Source of the DNA: Tetragonia tetragonoides
Taxonomy: Eukaryota > Streptophyta > Magnoliopsida > Caryophyllales > Aizoaceae
NCBI GenBank assembly: GCA_038025085.1
Contig: CM076139.1
Span: 23,887,307-23,951,306 of the forward strand
Direction of reading: 5' to 3'
DNA length: 64,000 bases
The notes under the pieces are model-generated. The model worked only from the letters and a program-made list of their open reading frames with translations, was not told the origin of the DNA and searched no databases. The stretch's first letter is position 1. Each line of letters starts with the position of its first letter. The position numbers and the translations under genes were made by a program. Positions 12,351-24,110 of the stretch are shown piece by piece.

Positions 12351-15300
12351 ATGGAAGGAGAATCATCTGCGGCTATAACAATGATGAACCAGGACTTTAT
12401 CAAATTGGATCGTTTTGATGGTACTAATTTCACGAGATGGAAAGACAAATTGGCTTTCCTACTCACTGCACTGAAGGTTTACTATGTTCTCGATCCAGAC
12501 TTGCCACCAATTTCCGAGACGAAGAAAGAGGACAATGATACTGTTAAGGCACTAAGGAAGAAGTGTGAAGAAGATGAAATAGTTTGTAGGGGACACATAC
12601 TGAATTCCCTGACAGATCGCTTTTATGATTTGTTTTCCAACTTTGAAGACTCCAAAGAAAATTTGGCGGGCACTTGAGACTAAGTATAAGAACGAGAAGA
12701 AAGGTACGGATAAATTTCTTGGAATGAAACTTTTTGAATATAAAATGTCCAATGACTTACCTATAATGGATCAAATTCATGAGTTACAAATAATGGTGTC
12801 AAAACTTTCTGATTTGGATGTTAAGGTTCCTGATGCACTTCAAGTGGGGGCAATTTTAGCAAAATTACCTTCCTCTTGGAATGACTATAGCAAGAAAGTG
12901 TTACAAATGACAGAAAGTTTGACAATGGACCGATTTCAAACACATCTCCAAATCGAGGCAGAAACTCGGGCAAGAGATGTGTCTGTGAGAATTGGTACAA
13001 AAGTGAATGTTGTAACTGAAAATCAATCTGGAAAATCTCATAACTTGGGAGTCCAGAAGAAGGCTTTTAAAAAGTCTGGTAATTCTAAAAAGAACGTTCG
13101 TTGTCATGGTTGCAACAAGAAAGGGCACTTCATCAAAGATTGTTGGATAGTGCATCCACAATTGAAGAAAAATGCTACTGGCAACAAGAACAAAGCCAAT
13201 CTAGTTGAAATTGAAATCAAGGAACTAATAGCAATGTTTTCTGAAATGAAAGTTGACATGGTCACTGAGTTGCACATGGCTGATGTGTGCAACAAATCAA
13301 CAGATTGGTGGTTGGATTCAGGAGCAACGATCCATGTGTGCAACAATAAATCAATGTTCAAGACTTATGAAGAATTGGCTGGGCATGAAGATGTTCTTAT
13401 GGGCAATCATGTCGCTGCCAAGGTCCATGGAAAGGGTTCTGTAGAACTGAATTTCACATCTAGACAGAAACTTACATTAATAAATGTTTTTCATGTGCCT
13501 GAAATTATGAAGAATCTTATGTCTGCGAATTGTTTATGTAAGAAGGGTTTTAAGATAGTTTTAGAATCAGACAAAGTTATTGTAACTAGGAATGGAGTTT
13601 TTGTGGGAAAGGGTTTTTCATGTGATGGTATGTTTAAACTCAGTATTAATGAAATAAATGTTATATTTGCCTATGTTGTTGATTTCGATCCTTACTTGTG
13701 GCATGCTAGATTGGGACACTTGAATTTTAGTTCTCTGAAATACATGTCAAAGAAGGAATATATTGCTTGTAATTTTAATAATTGTGATAAATGTGAAATC
13801 TGTATTCAAGCAAAAATGACTAAAACTCCATTTCCGAGAGTTGATCGTGACACTCAATTACTAGATCTTGTACACTCTGATATTTGTGAACTTAATGGTA
13901 TATTAACTAGAGGAGGAAAACGTTATTTCATAACTTTTATAGACGACTTTTCTAGATACACTTATGTTTATTTATTAAGAACAAAGGATGAAGCCTTTGA
14001 AAAGTTCAGAGAATACAAAGCTTTAGTAGAAAATCAGAAAGGCAAAACCATAAAAATTTTGAGGAGTGATAGAGGGGGTGAATACTTTCCAACTGAATTT
14101 ACTCAATATTGTGAAGATAATGGGTTAATTCATCAAAGAACCGCCCCTCGTTGTCCTCAACATAATGGTTTGGCTGAAAGGAAGAATAGGACATTAAATG
14201 ACATGACTAATGCCATGTTACTTCATGCCAAACTTCCTAATAATCTATGGGGAGAAGCCCTTCTCACAGCTTGTCATATTCATAATAGAATTCCATCAAA
14301 GAAAACTCATACTTCACCATATGAGGCTTGGAATGGAAGAAGACCCAATATTAATTATTTTAAAGTGTGGGGGTGTATTGCTAATTATCAAATTTCTGAT
14401 CCACAAAGGACAAAATTAGGTCCAATAGGAATCAAAAGTGTATTCGTAGGATATGCTAAAGATTCAAAAGCCTACAGGCTATTGGACTTAAATTCTAATG
14501 TCATAGTAGAATTAATCCATGTACAATTTATAGAAAACAAATTTGCAAATGATAATGTGGATAATGGTTCTATTGAAAGTGGACATACAAATGATGTTGT
14601 AATAAGTGAAAATACATCCTCAAACAAAAGGGTAATTGATAATAATGAGAGTGTTGAACCCCGTAGAAGCCAAAGGGTAAGAAAAGAAAAGTTTAGGTCC
14701 TGATTTTATATCGCCAGACTCTTTGTCTTTCCTTGTAGAAGGAAGTAGAAATAAGGTATTAAATAAAATACCTATTCTTTTAAATGTTGAAAGTGAACCA
14801 AAGACTTTCAGTGAGGCAATGTCATCTAGGGATGCTGTATTCTGGAGAGAAGCGGTGGATGACGAGATGAACTCAATTATGGCGAATAATACTTGGGTCC
14901 TAGTTGATTTACTCCCAGGTTCTAAACCCATAGGTTGTAAATGGGTATTCAGGATTAAATACAATACGGATGGTTCTATTCAAACGTTCAAAGCAAGATT
15001 AGTTGCTAAAGGGTTTACACAAAGAGAAGGAATAGACTATTTTGACACTTATGCTCCAGTTGCTAGAATAACATCTATTAGAGTACTTTTTGCATTAGCA
15101 TCTATTTTTAATTTACATGTTCATCAAATGGATGTTAAAACTGCATTTTTAGATGGCGATTTAACTGAAGAAGTGTATATGGAGCAATCAGAAGGTTTTG
15201 TCCTTCCAGGTAATGAAAAGAAAGTATGCAAACTTGTGAAATCATTATACGAACTAAAGCAAGCACCCAAGCAATGGCATGAAAAATTTGACTCTGCAAT

Positions 15301-16368
15301 TTTGTCTAATGGTTTTAGACATAATAGTGCAGATAAATGTATTTATTCTAAATTTACTAAAGATTATGGAGTAATTATTTGTCTTTATGTAGATGATATG
15401 TTAATCTTTGGTACAAATATGCTTGGTATTGCAGAAACCAAGAAGTTTCTTACTTCAGTTTTCAAGATGAAAGATCTTAACGAAGTAGATACTATCTTAG
15501 GGATTAAAGTTAAAAAACATAATGGAGGTTTCACTTTGAGTCAATCTCATTACATAGAGAAATTGATCAATAAATTCCAACATCTTGGAATCAAAGAAAC
15601 GAGTTGTCCATATGATTCTTGTGTCAAGTTGGTTGAAAACACTGGTAGAGTTGTATCTCAAATTGAATATGCTAGTGCAATTGGCAGTCTCACATACGCT
15701 ATGCATTGCACAAGATCAGATGTTGCATTTGCAGTTTGCAAACTTTCTAGATTCACTAGTAAACCCGAAAATGACCATTGGAGAGCTATTGCTAGAATCC
15801 TTGGTTATTTGAAAAGAACTATCAAATTAAATCTTGTATATAATGGTTATCCGACAGTATTGGAAGGATATTCTGATGCTAGTTGGATAACAAGTGCAAA
15901 TGATAATAAATCCACAACAGGTTGGATATTTACATTAGGTGGAGGTGCTATTAGTTGGGCTTCCAAGAAGCAAACTGTAATCACACACTCCACCATGGAA
16001 TCAAAATTTGTTGCTTTATCCGCGGCAGGCAAAGAGGCTGAATGACTGAGAGATATGTTGTTAGATATAGAGTTGTGGCCCAACCAATGACAGCCATCTC
16101 TTTGTACTGTGATAGCCAAGCAACCATGTCTAGAGCCTATAGCAATGTCTACAATGGGAAGTCGAGACATATAGGCCTAAGACATGAATATATTAGAGAG
16201 TTGATCACTAGAGGAGTGATTACTATTGTGTATGTCAAATCTGCAAAGAATTTGGCCGATCCTTTAACAAAAGGACTCCCGAAAGAAATGGTGAAGTCGA
16301 CAACCATGGGAATGAGACTTTTGCAATCAATAGAAGATACCAATGATGGTAACCCGACTTTAAATTAG
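12351..16368 (+). pseudogene. Copia gag-pol polyprotein (disrupted)
   Basis: Starts at the ATG at 12351. GAG (FDGTNFTRWKDKLAFLL) is followed by a CCHC knuckle (CHGCNKKGHFIKDC), a protease with WWLDSGATIHVC, and an integrase with an HHCC zinc site (HARLGHLNFSSL to CDKCEICIQAK) and a catalytic core (DRGGEYF, HNGLAERKN). Reverse transcriptase has CLYVDDMLIFG, and RNase H has YSDASW and the C-terminal YNGKSRHIGLRHEYIREL. Breaks are a frameshift near 12655 (gag), a frameshift near 14695 between integrase and RT, a TGG-to-TGA stop at 16043 and a frameshift near 16085 in RNase H. The protease, integrase and RT active-site motifs themselves are preserved. Confidence 0.93.
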
Positions 16369-16857
16369 TTTTCTAATTTTAAAGTTTAATGGGTAAAAAC
16401 AAGTTATTGTTGTATTTTCAATATTTTGAGAGCACTATAATATATTGGAAAGTCCTACTAGCATAAGTGCTCATATGAGTTTGAAATAGAACTCGAGTTC
16501 AAGTATAAGTCATATCTAAGAGATATAGATTGTGGAACTCACCATAAATATAGGAGTGGTGCCGCTTCTAGTAAGAGTATAATAAAACTTTTATAAATAT
16601 TTATGGAACCAGGAAGGAGCGTAGGGCCATAAAATGTGCTCAAAAGTTGTTTAAACTTATGGAGATATTAAAATAACTTTATGTGTATTGAACTTTCAAT
16701 TCTAATATAAGGAGTTTTGGTTTAATCCTCGGACACCAATAACTTCATTTGAATCTTAAAATTTTGAAATACTAACTAAAGGTTTAATCCTAGAGATACC
16801 TTTAGTATGCATACTATTATTGATTGATAAGGCCAATCTTACAATCTAGTGGGAGAT
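16369..16857 (+). other. Copia 3' untranslated segment and polypurine tract
   Basis: AT-rich and non-coding between the RNase H stop and the 3' LTR. It ends with the purine-rich AGTGGGAGAT (16848-16857) directly before the LTR, the expected plus-strand primer. Confidence 0.8.
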
Positions 16858-17412
16858 TGTGAGATAGATTGTAATATTTGAAGTGGGAACATTGTCCCAC
16901 ATTGGAAGGGTGACAAACATTTTAGACACACTTAGTATTTGGACGGTTGACGGCTAATGGTTGAAGATAAAAATAATAATAGTAATATCATTATTATTAT
17001 TTGTTGGTGGTTATTGATAATTAATTAATGAAATTAATTTATTATTGTTTAACCAACATGTCTCTTCATAATTAATTAATTAATTGATTATTGTCAACCA
17101 ACATGCCTTTTCATAATTTTCTCAACCAACATGTCTTTTGGAGTTTAGTCCAAACAACATGTCTTTTGGAGTTTTTCCAAGCAACGTGTATTTTCATGAT
17201 TTGTCTATAAATAGGTGGCTTATGCCACATTTCGTATTATCCCTTCAATTGCCTTATTCCTATCACTTATCTCTCTAAAGTTTGTTTTTGCCTTGTTTAA
17301 TCCTGGGGGTAACTTGTCCTACGAACCCATAGTAGGGCAATATTACCTTAAAGACAGTGTTCAATCACGATTCAAGGCCATAGATTATTATCCTTCAACT
17401 TCAAATCTAACA
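16858..17412 (+). repeat. Copia 3' LTR
   Basis: 555 bp, starting TGTGAGATAG and ending ATCTAACA, about 98 percent identical to the 5' LTR by eye. Confidence 0.95.
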
Positions 17413-18262
17413 TAATGAAATGCAAGTTCGTTTTGTGGATTCAGCACCAGTGTGTTCATTAATCTGCTATGGTAGCATCGATCTACAGAAGGTCTTTAAA
17501 TTTGAATATTTATGGTTGTTTTGGATAGAAAGTTTTGGTGTATTAATTACAGAATTGATAATAAATACATCAGTAAAAATAATAATTCGACATTTGATAG
17601 TGTTTTTCTTTTTATTTTCATTTTTGGTGTATTGATGATGAAGGTGTAGGCCTATTGTCGACGTGAGGATTCTGAATAAGCAACGGAATAGGGAAAGACA
17701 TACTTGATTCAGAGAGAAAAAAAGGAGTGAGAAAGTTGGAGGATGAAAATGTCAAGGGTATTGTAGGAAAGAGTGATTTACGTTTAGCAATCCCCATATT
17801 GTATTAGGAAACTTTATTATATTCAATTTTTTTCATTTTTTATTTTTTGAATGGTCAAGTGACTCACTTAAACAAGTGAATTGAAACTCGAAAGCAATTG
17901 TCCTCAAGAAAGATATATTTTTTTTCCTTTAACACATGCCCATATTTGCTCCTGTATCTGTAATAAAAGGCAAAAGAAATTGAAAAAAACAATTTCTCAC
18001 TGTTACAATCTCACAATGTTCCCTTTACAAGTGCATTCTCTCAGCACTTGTGAAACCTCTGGAATAGTTCAGCAACTCTCAGAAAATATGGGTATCCAGA
18101 CCCTTTGTAAAGTTTCAACAAATTGGGCCAATAGATGAACAAAATTGTTGTTGGTTAAATGCAAGCAAATATAGCTGATACTAACAACTTTCCTCATGTG
18201 GCTAAATTTTTGTTTGTGGGTTTTGGTTTTTTGCAGAAGAAGGAGATTCAAAGGACATTAAA
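17413..18262. other. Upstream region of the unknown-function gene
   Basis: AT-rich, with no supported ORF. It should hold the promoter and leader of the gene starting at 18263, so the copia element sits about 850 bp upstream of that start codon. Confidence 0.45.
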
Positions 18263-18372
18263 ATGAAGGAAATGGTGGGAGTAGCTTCAATAGCACTATT
18301 GCCATGTGGGTCCATTTCTGGGCACTTTATTCATCTTCCTCATTCTACCTGTTATGGTCTTCATGCCACTGG

Positions 18373-18413
<41 letters not shown>

Positions 18414-21400
18414 GTTCACATTGCCTTTGCTGCATATATCAATTTGTAAACTTTAATATCGAAGGGTGTTAGTGATATGTTGTTATTTATTTTTTAGTTA
18501 ATAATTTGGGTTGCAATTCAATAAATAAATAAAAAAAGAATTTTGGGTTTCAATTGTAATTGTTATGTAAGTTAGGGGTGACTGAAATTGGCTGCTTTTT
18601 CCCATCTGAGAAACCAGGTTGGTTTGGGGATGTCAGGGGCATTGGTTGATTTGTCCCCCCATATGCAAATATGCAATATCCCATGGAAGCATAGCAAGTC
18701 TTAGCATTTTCTTGGGTTTGGCCGCTACACAGGTGTGGGCTCACAGGGCTAGGGCTCATAAACCGAAGTAGGAGCCTAAATGAAAGGATCTTAGAAACAG
18801 GAACGTCACTGGATTTTCGGTGTTTGTATTCTCCTTTGGAATCTTATTCAGACAATGTGTATATTTCAACAGAACAACATGCTTGTCGAATTACCACAAA
18901 CTTGCATGATGACAAACTTGCACTGAGAAGATGTATATGTTCTTAGGCCTTAATAGACAGGTTTCTGCGAGAAAGAATATGTTGATGTGTTTTTTCTGAG
19001 TTGATATATGCATTGTCATGTCTTAGATGACAGTTCTACCATTTCTTAGACCACCAAGTTGATGAGAAGGTTGCACTCAGCTTGATTAGACTTCCCCACA
19101 AGTACTGGGTGGAGTTCAATGAATACGGCTACTATCTTAGGAGCGGGTTTGGCTGGAGTGTTAATGTAGCTTTTCTTGATTTCTTCAGAGTTCTCTTGCT
19201 TTAAACAATTAAGTATTATGTATAGAGAGAAGCACAAATGGTTGCTTGAAAATAGATTCAACTTGTAGTTAGTTATGAAACTAGAGAATGGTCAACAAAT
19301 TGTAATGCAATTTCTCGATTGAGTTATAATCAACCATTGGAAACCTGTAAGATCAACTATATCTGGATAAAGCTGCTAAGGAGTTTTAATACTGATTGAT
19401 ACTTTGATTGCATCAATTTAGAGAATTTTGTTTGCCAATGGGCATTGGTAGAGATAAATGTTGCACACAAGTTCAGAAGACATGCTTTATACAATTCTGA
19501 TCAGCAGAGGCACACATGCACATACAGCCACACAGGCATACTCTGTCACAAAATCATGCACGCATACAAACAACAGAACCCAATGTAAATCCGCCTCCAG
19601 CAGGATCTAGAGAAGTCAATAAGTACACAGGCTTACCTCTAAGTAGTGAGGGTTAGCTAAGAGCCTAAGAGACTGTTGTTGAAAGACCCACTCTCTCACA
19701 TAACTACATAAGCAACATGAACACTGCATATTTTTTTTTCTCATTTGTGAAACATTACAATGCGAATGCTATAGTTTGTGCTCTTGGCACTTATTCTATT
19801 TGGGGTGACTATCATCTTTTCTTAGCCCCTGTTTTTCTGTTGGACATTAAGAAGAGTTAAATCAATTGATGTACATGGTTTGTTTATGAAAAGCATATCA
19901 AAGGCTAAATGGTATATCGGGTTCTATTTTTGGCATGACACTAATATGCCTGTTTTTCCATTGGAAGTGGTATATGAGCTGTCTAAAATGCAAATATTCT
20001 TATGTCTCTTGCTACACTGATTGTATGTTCTGGCTTTAATGTGATGAAGAGATAACATGTGAACAGGAGTGCAGCAGGGGTGAGGATTACCGCTTGCTGA
20101 AGCTCAGTATTATTGATTTCAATGTAATCGTTGCAACATTCTCTTTTTCAACAGTTGCAAATTTTTTCTTCTTTTATGTCAAGTGATTTTCTGACCCTGA
20201 AGTACTGTTTACTTCTTAATCTACTTTGATGACTCTTTTCATGACAGAATAAAAGAGAAGAATCTGTGGTTGTGGAATGCAAAGGACATGATGCTGCTAG
20301 GTTTCACAATGTTGAACATGCTCATGGGTAAGCTTGTCTGCATTGACCCTATGCTTTATGCCTCTTGACAGTTATATTTGTTTTCACTCAGTAATTTGAA
20401 GTTAGAGTGCTTAAAAAATTATGGTCTTGCCAAAGGGGTAGATATTTTCATAGTTGTATATATGTAATTTTTTGCTGTGGTCGTCCTACAAACCCTCCTC
20501 CATCCCCTGGGGTTCCTCCACCCTCTAAATCTAATTCAGTTATCTGAGCGCGCATTCCAGAGAATAAACATACCATGAACTGGGTGCTATTGATATTTTC
20601 TCTTCCTATTTCCTGGCGTTGTTTTCACCCTCTTCGTGCTGAAGTGACAGGATAACAAATATGTTCCACTTTTGGTAAACAGTTGGGAGAAGGACATAGT
20701 CAATGAAGTTGAACAAAAGCAAACAGAAAACAAGATCTTAGTGTCCTTTGAATGTGAAGCACTCAAAGCTGATAAAGCGGCAGAAGATCACATCAGACAA
20801 TTCATGCCCAAGTTGGCAGGCATGGATGCAGTTGGTAAGTGGTTTTCTACAAGTTCTTAGACATTTAAGAGTGAAACACAAGCCAAAGGCCCAAAAATGC
20901 ATGATTGGAGCTGCTATGGTCTGACACCCCTGCTCTCGCTGAGACTGCCATTTGAGATGTTTTTACCCTCATATTTTCTCGGATGTGGTTGCCTGGTTGG
21001 TGGATTATCAATAGTTCAATACCACACATCTTCATGAAGTTTTTTTTTTTTATTGGGGGGAGGGGTTAATTTTATGTTAACTTCTGGTCCACGCCAAATT
21101 CTTCATTTCCGGCCATTGTTGCGGAAACTCTCATGAAGATTACGCTTCCTATTCCAGGAATTTGGAAACCCTGAAACCTGAAGAAGCTGGGAGAAAAACT
21201 ATTCTTTATATGACTGGCTAGTTTATCCATTACATAACCCCTAAAACCCCTCTTATTTCCTATTAATCTCTCAAAGTCTAGTACAAGCTAACTCTACTAG
21301 CTAATTTAAGTACATCATCAATATGATCGAAAGAATTTTAGGCTTTGTGGGAAAGATCCATCTCTTTTCTCTTTTGTCTCCAGGATTCCTGATTTTGTTT

Positions 21401-22706
21401 TTGAAAATAGAATTTTTCGCATTTCCCCATTTCTGTGTTTCCGTATCCTGTTGTCGTTGCTGTTGCTGCTGCTGTTTCCGTTTACGTACAACATAGCATG
21501 GTTTAGGAATCAACTCCAACAATGTCGCTTTCATCTTCTGTTACCATTGCGAGCTTGCTGATGTCCTTGGCTGTTGACTGTCTCCTTTTTCTCCCTTTCT
21601 TACATACGAAACATAGTTGCTTTCCTCTCTTTCTTTTCCCCCGACTTGGCATTCTTTTTGTTTCCTTTACCACCCACAACCTGTTTTGGAAGTCACTTTG
21701 CAGGGCAAGACCTGAGGAACAGGGAAGAACATGGGAAAGACTACCTTTAAACGGATTGGTACCCTCTCTCGAGTACACAAACTAACTGGCTTCTATCTTT
21801 TAATCAACCCTTTCATCAAGTCATGTTCCAGCAAGTTCGTCCATTTCATAGACCTCTAAAATCCATCTTCTTTTCTTTTTTGAATGTCATCTTCTTTTCT
21901 ATTAATCTCTTAAACCTTGTCCAAGCTTAACTCTAATAGCTACTTACATTATTATTAGTACCATCAAAAAATTTATTTTTCGGGAAAGATAATCCTTTAT
22001 TTTCACACTGACCTTTTACCAAAAAAAAAAATCCTTTATTTTCACTTCTTTGTCACTGGGATTCTTTATTTTGTAGATACTGGTGTTTCCATGTTTCCCC
22101 ATTGCTGTTCTTCTATCTTCTGATTCTGTTTCTGTTTCCACTTCCGAGCAACATAGTTTCATGTTGTAGGATTCAAATGTCACTCCTATCTGCTTTTACC
22201 ATGTGAGCTTGTTGATGTCCGTGTCTGTTGATTGCCCCCTTCTCTTCCCTTTCCCTTTTCTTAACGAGATCATATATAATCTCTGGGTGATTCTGTAAAT
22301 ACACTGCAATCGTATTCACTGGTGGAGCACTTTTTCCTGATTAAACCACCCAAAGAAGAAGAGGAAGAAGGGCCATGAGAAATGTAAAACAGTTTAGACC
22401 CAAATCCTTAATTTAACATTTTTTTCTCATGACTATACTGTTTGAAGTAGCCTAATGTACATATTGCTGCTTTTTGTGTCAGTTAACATTGGGAAGATGA
22501 CCATCTCTGGGTTGGACTTCGAAGAAGAACAAGAACAAGACGTCCAGGAACAAGAACAAGAACAAGAAGTCCAGGAACAAGAACAAGAACAAGACGTCCT
22601 GGGACAAGAACAAAAACAAGAAGTTCAGGAACAAGAACAAGAAACAAAACATGAACAAGACGAAAAACAACCACCGCAACAAGAAGAAACTGATGACGAC
22701 TTTTGA
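18263..22706 (+). CDS. Conserved plant protein of unknown function with Glu/Gln-repeat tail (five exons)
   Basis: Model: 18263-18371, 20050-20123, 20248-20327, 20683-20834, 22483-22706, giving 212 residues. Every junction has GT and AG, and the frame closes exactly. Exon 1 starts MKEMVGVASIALLPCGSISG. Exon 2 gives CEQECSRGEDYRLLKL, exon 3 SVVVECKGHDAARFHNV, exon 4 KADKAAEDHIRQFMPKLAGM, exon 5 VNIGKMTISGLDFEEE and then the tail. The core of about 145 residues resembles, from memory, an uncharacterised land-plant family; I know of no assigned activity. No signal peptide or membrane segment is evident. The last 60 residues are tandem EQEQEQ(D/E)VQ units ending in acidic ETDDDF and look intrinsically disordered. 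Intron 1 opens with an unusual donor GTATCT beside a CT microsatellite. Introns 1 and 4 are each about 1.65 kb. Confidence 0.82.
18375..18411 (+). repeat. (CT)n microsatellite adjoining a splice donor
   Basis: About 18 CT units that begin three bases after the intron 1 donor GT. Length variation here could affect splice-site recognition. Confidence 0.93.
21220..22260 (+). repeat. Diverged tandem duplication inside intron 4
   Basis: Segment 21220-21600 is echoed by about 21830-22260. Shared landmarks in the same order include CTATTAATCTCT, GGGAAAGAT, TTTCCCCAT, CAACATAG and GAGCTTG(C/T)TGATGTCC. Spacing is about 0.6-0.7 kb. The second copy has gained and lost small pieces. It has no coding potential; both copies are C/T-rich on the gene strand. 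Confidence 0.7.
22523..22660 (+). repeat. In-frame coding minisatellite (Glu/Gln tail)
   Basis: Repeated CAAGAACAAGAACAAGA(A/C)GT units inside exon 5 encode EQEQEQ(D/E)V(Q/L). The copies are nearly identical at DNA level, implying recent expansion by slippage. Both strands read open here, so antisense ORFs are by-products. Confidence 0.9.
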
Positions 22707-23869
22707 CTTGTCTGTACTAGAAGATTTCTATCTATCAGTAATCTAAACCACACATTTGCAATGAGAAAATGATGTAAATAACAACATGCAGTTTTTGGTG
22801 AAATCAATGTTATTGCTACTTCAAAACTTGGTGGTAGTTAATACAGCAAAGCTCGTGTATGGTAATCGAGATTCCTGGAATGATTGACCTTAGCTAGTAT
22901 ATAGTTCTGGTGACTTGGTAAAGAAGTTAGTAGATGTTCTTATATGCAAAGCACTTTAGTCTATGCTCATTTATTCGTCCGATAATATATACCAATCTAA
23001 TTTCTGTATGACTGGGACACATGTTTACTGATCCATGTGTGTGTAATGCTTGTGAGATGAAGGCAAACAACTGCTACATCGTTGATTACAACATTTACAA
23101 GTGCTAGTACTACTTGAACTCTAACGACTTGTCACACGATTATCAAATGCAAGCAGAAAGATGGGGGTTGCGGCATCTATTGATCAATATGGCAATGTGC
23201 AAACGAAACAGAAGGAATTGAAAAGCTGTTGGGACAAGCGGGAGTTGTGGCATTGGTCTACTACGCTACGCTACCCGCCTTAAGCTCTTGAGAAATTAGG
23301 TAAAACTCGAACAGATCAACGGTTGCTTTGGCACTCATCTTTGTGCTTGTCATGAACAGGAGAAAATAAATTAAGAAAACATGCAGTCAGGGTTTTGATT
23401 GAAATAAGAAAGACAACTTTTACTATTTAGAAGCCACAACGTGAGTGATATGCTCCTTAATAAATGCAGTTTTCTGTCCTCAAAAAAAAAAAAAAAAAAA
23501 AAAGTGCGGGTAATTCAAGTAGTACTAGCACTTGTAAATATTGATTGTTTCAAATTTTGGTAAGATATAATTATATTCTTCAAATTTATCTTAGTGTTGT
23601 TATTGTTTTTTGTGCAAGTGTTATTACTTATTAATTATGAGTAATAAGTAGTATCGGTAGTGTTATCGAAACACTAGAATTTCTCTTAATGGTATATAAG
23701 ACTGACTATATATATTGATGAAGTTTATTTTTAATGAATTTATGAAGAACAAGCCACTAGTAAGTCTATTATGGCCAATCAAAGTCGATTGTGAAGCTGA
23801 AGTGAACCCTCATCCCCCAACCCCTTAATAAACCCGTCCAGACTTACGGGTACGTTTCAAAATATGTAC
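22707..23869. other. 3' flank of the unknown-function gene
   Basis: Non-coding, including the likely 3' UTR of the preceding gene. An A-run of about 24 bases at 23480-23503 may be the remains of a retroposed tail. Nothing else recognised. Confidence 0.45.
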
Positions 23870-24110
23870 ACCTCGAATCTCTTGCTACCACCACGTCGAA
23901 ACAGCCGCTATCAACAGCTTTTATCATGCCAAATTTGATCGCAAGAGCTTTTGCAATACCTCTGAGATAAAGGGTAGGAATATGTCGTACACCCCAGGGT
24001 AGTAACTAGTATGTCACCTTGCTCATCACGTACTACCATACCCAAGCCAACACCCAAGTGCAGCGTCGCAACTCAGTTCAAAACCAGCCTGGTGCGCTTG
24101 GCATTTGCCC
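23870..24110 (-). pseudogene. Retroelement RNase H (RVT_3) relic
   Basis: Minus-strand reading with frame changes gives LSCDAAL, then LGVGLGMVVRDEQGDILVTT, then AKALAIKFGMIKAVDSGCF. This matches the order of a plant LINE-type RNase H domain: VDAA, then VVRDxxGxxL, then the EALAxxxGLxxA helix. At least two frameshifts are needed. No tail or target duplication is visible, so it is an isolated old fragment. Confidence 0.65.

Larger units (their letters stand above)
11779..17412 (+). mobile_element. Ty1/copia LTR retrotransposon
   Basis: 5.63 kb, with LTRs of 556 bp (11779-12334) and 555 bp (16858-17412) that begin TGTGAG and end TAACA. Flanking pentamers are TAATC on the left and TAATG on the right, a target duplication with one mismatch. 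By eye the LTRs differ by about 13 substitutions and 4 small indels, roughly 2 percent, so the insertion is young. The internal order GAG-PR-INT-RT-RH defines copia. The coding frame is broken in several places, so this copy is not autonomous. No canonical initiator-Met primer site follows the 5' LTR. Confidence 0.96.

Noticed and set aside
22479..22682. Minus-strand Leu/Phe- or Val-rich ORFs
   Set aside because: Antisense shadow of the Glu/Gln-coding repeat in exon 5.
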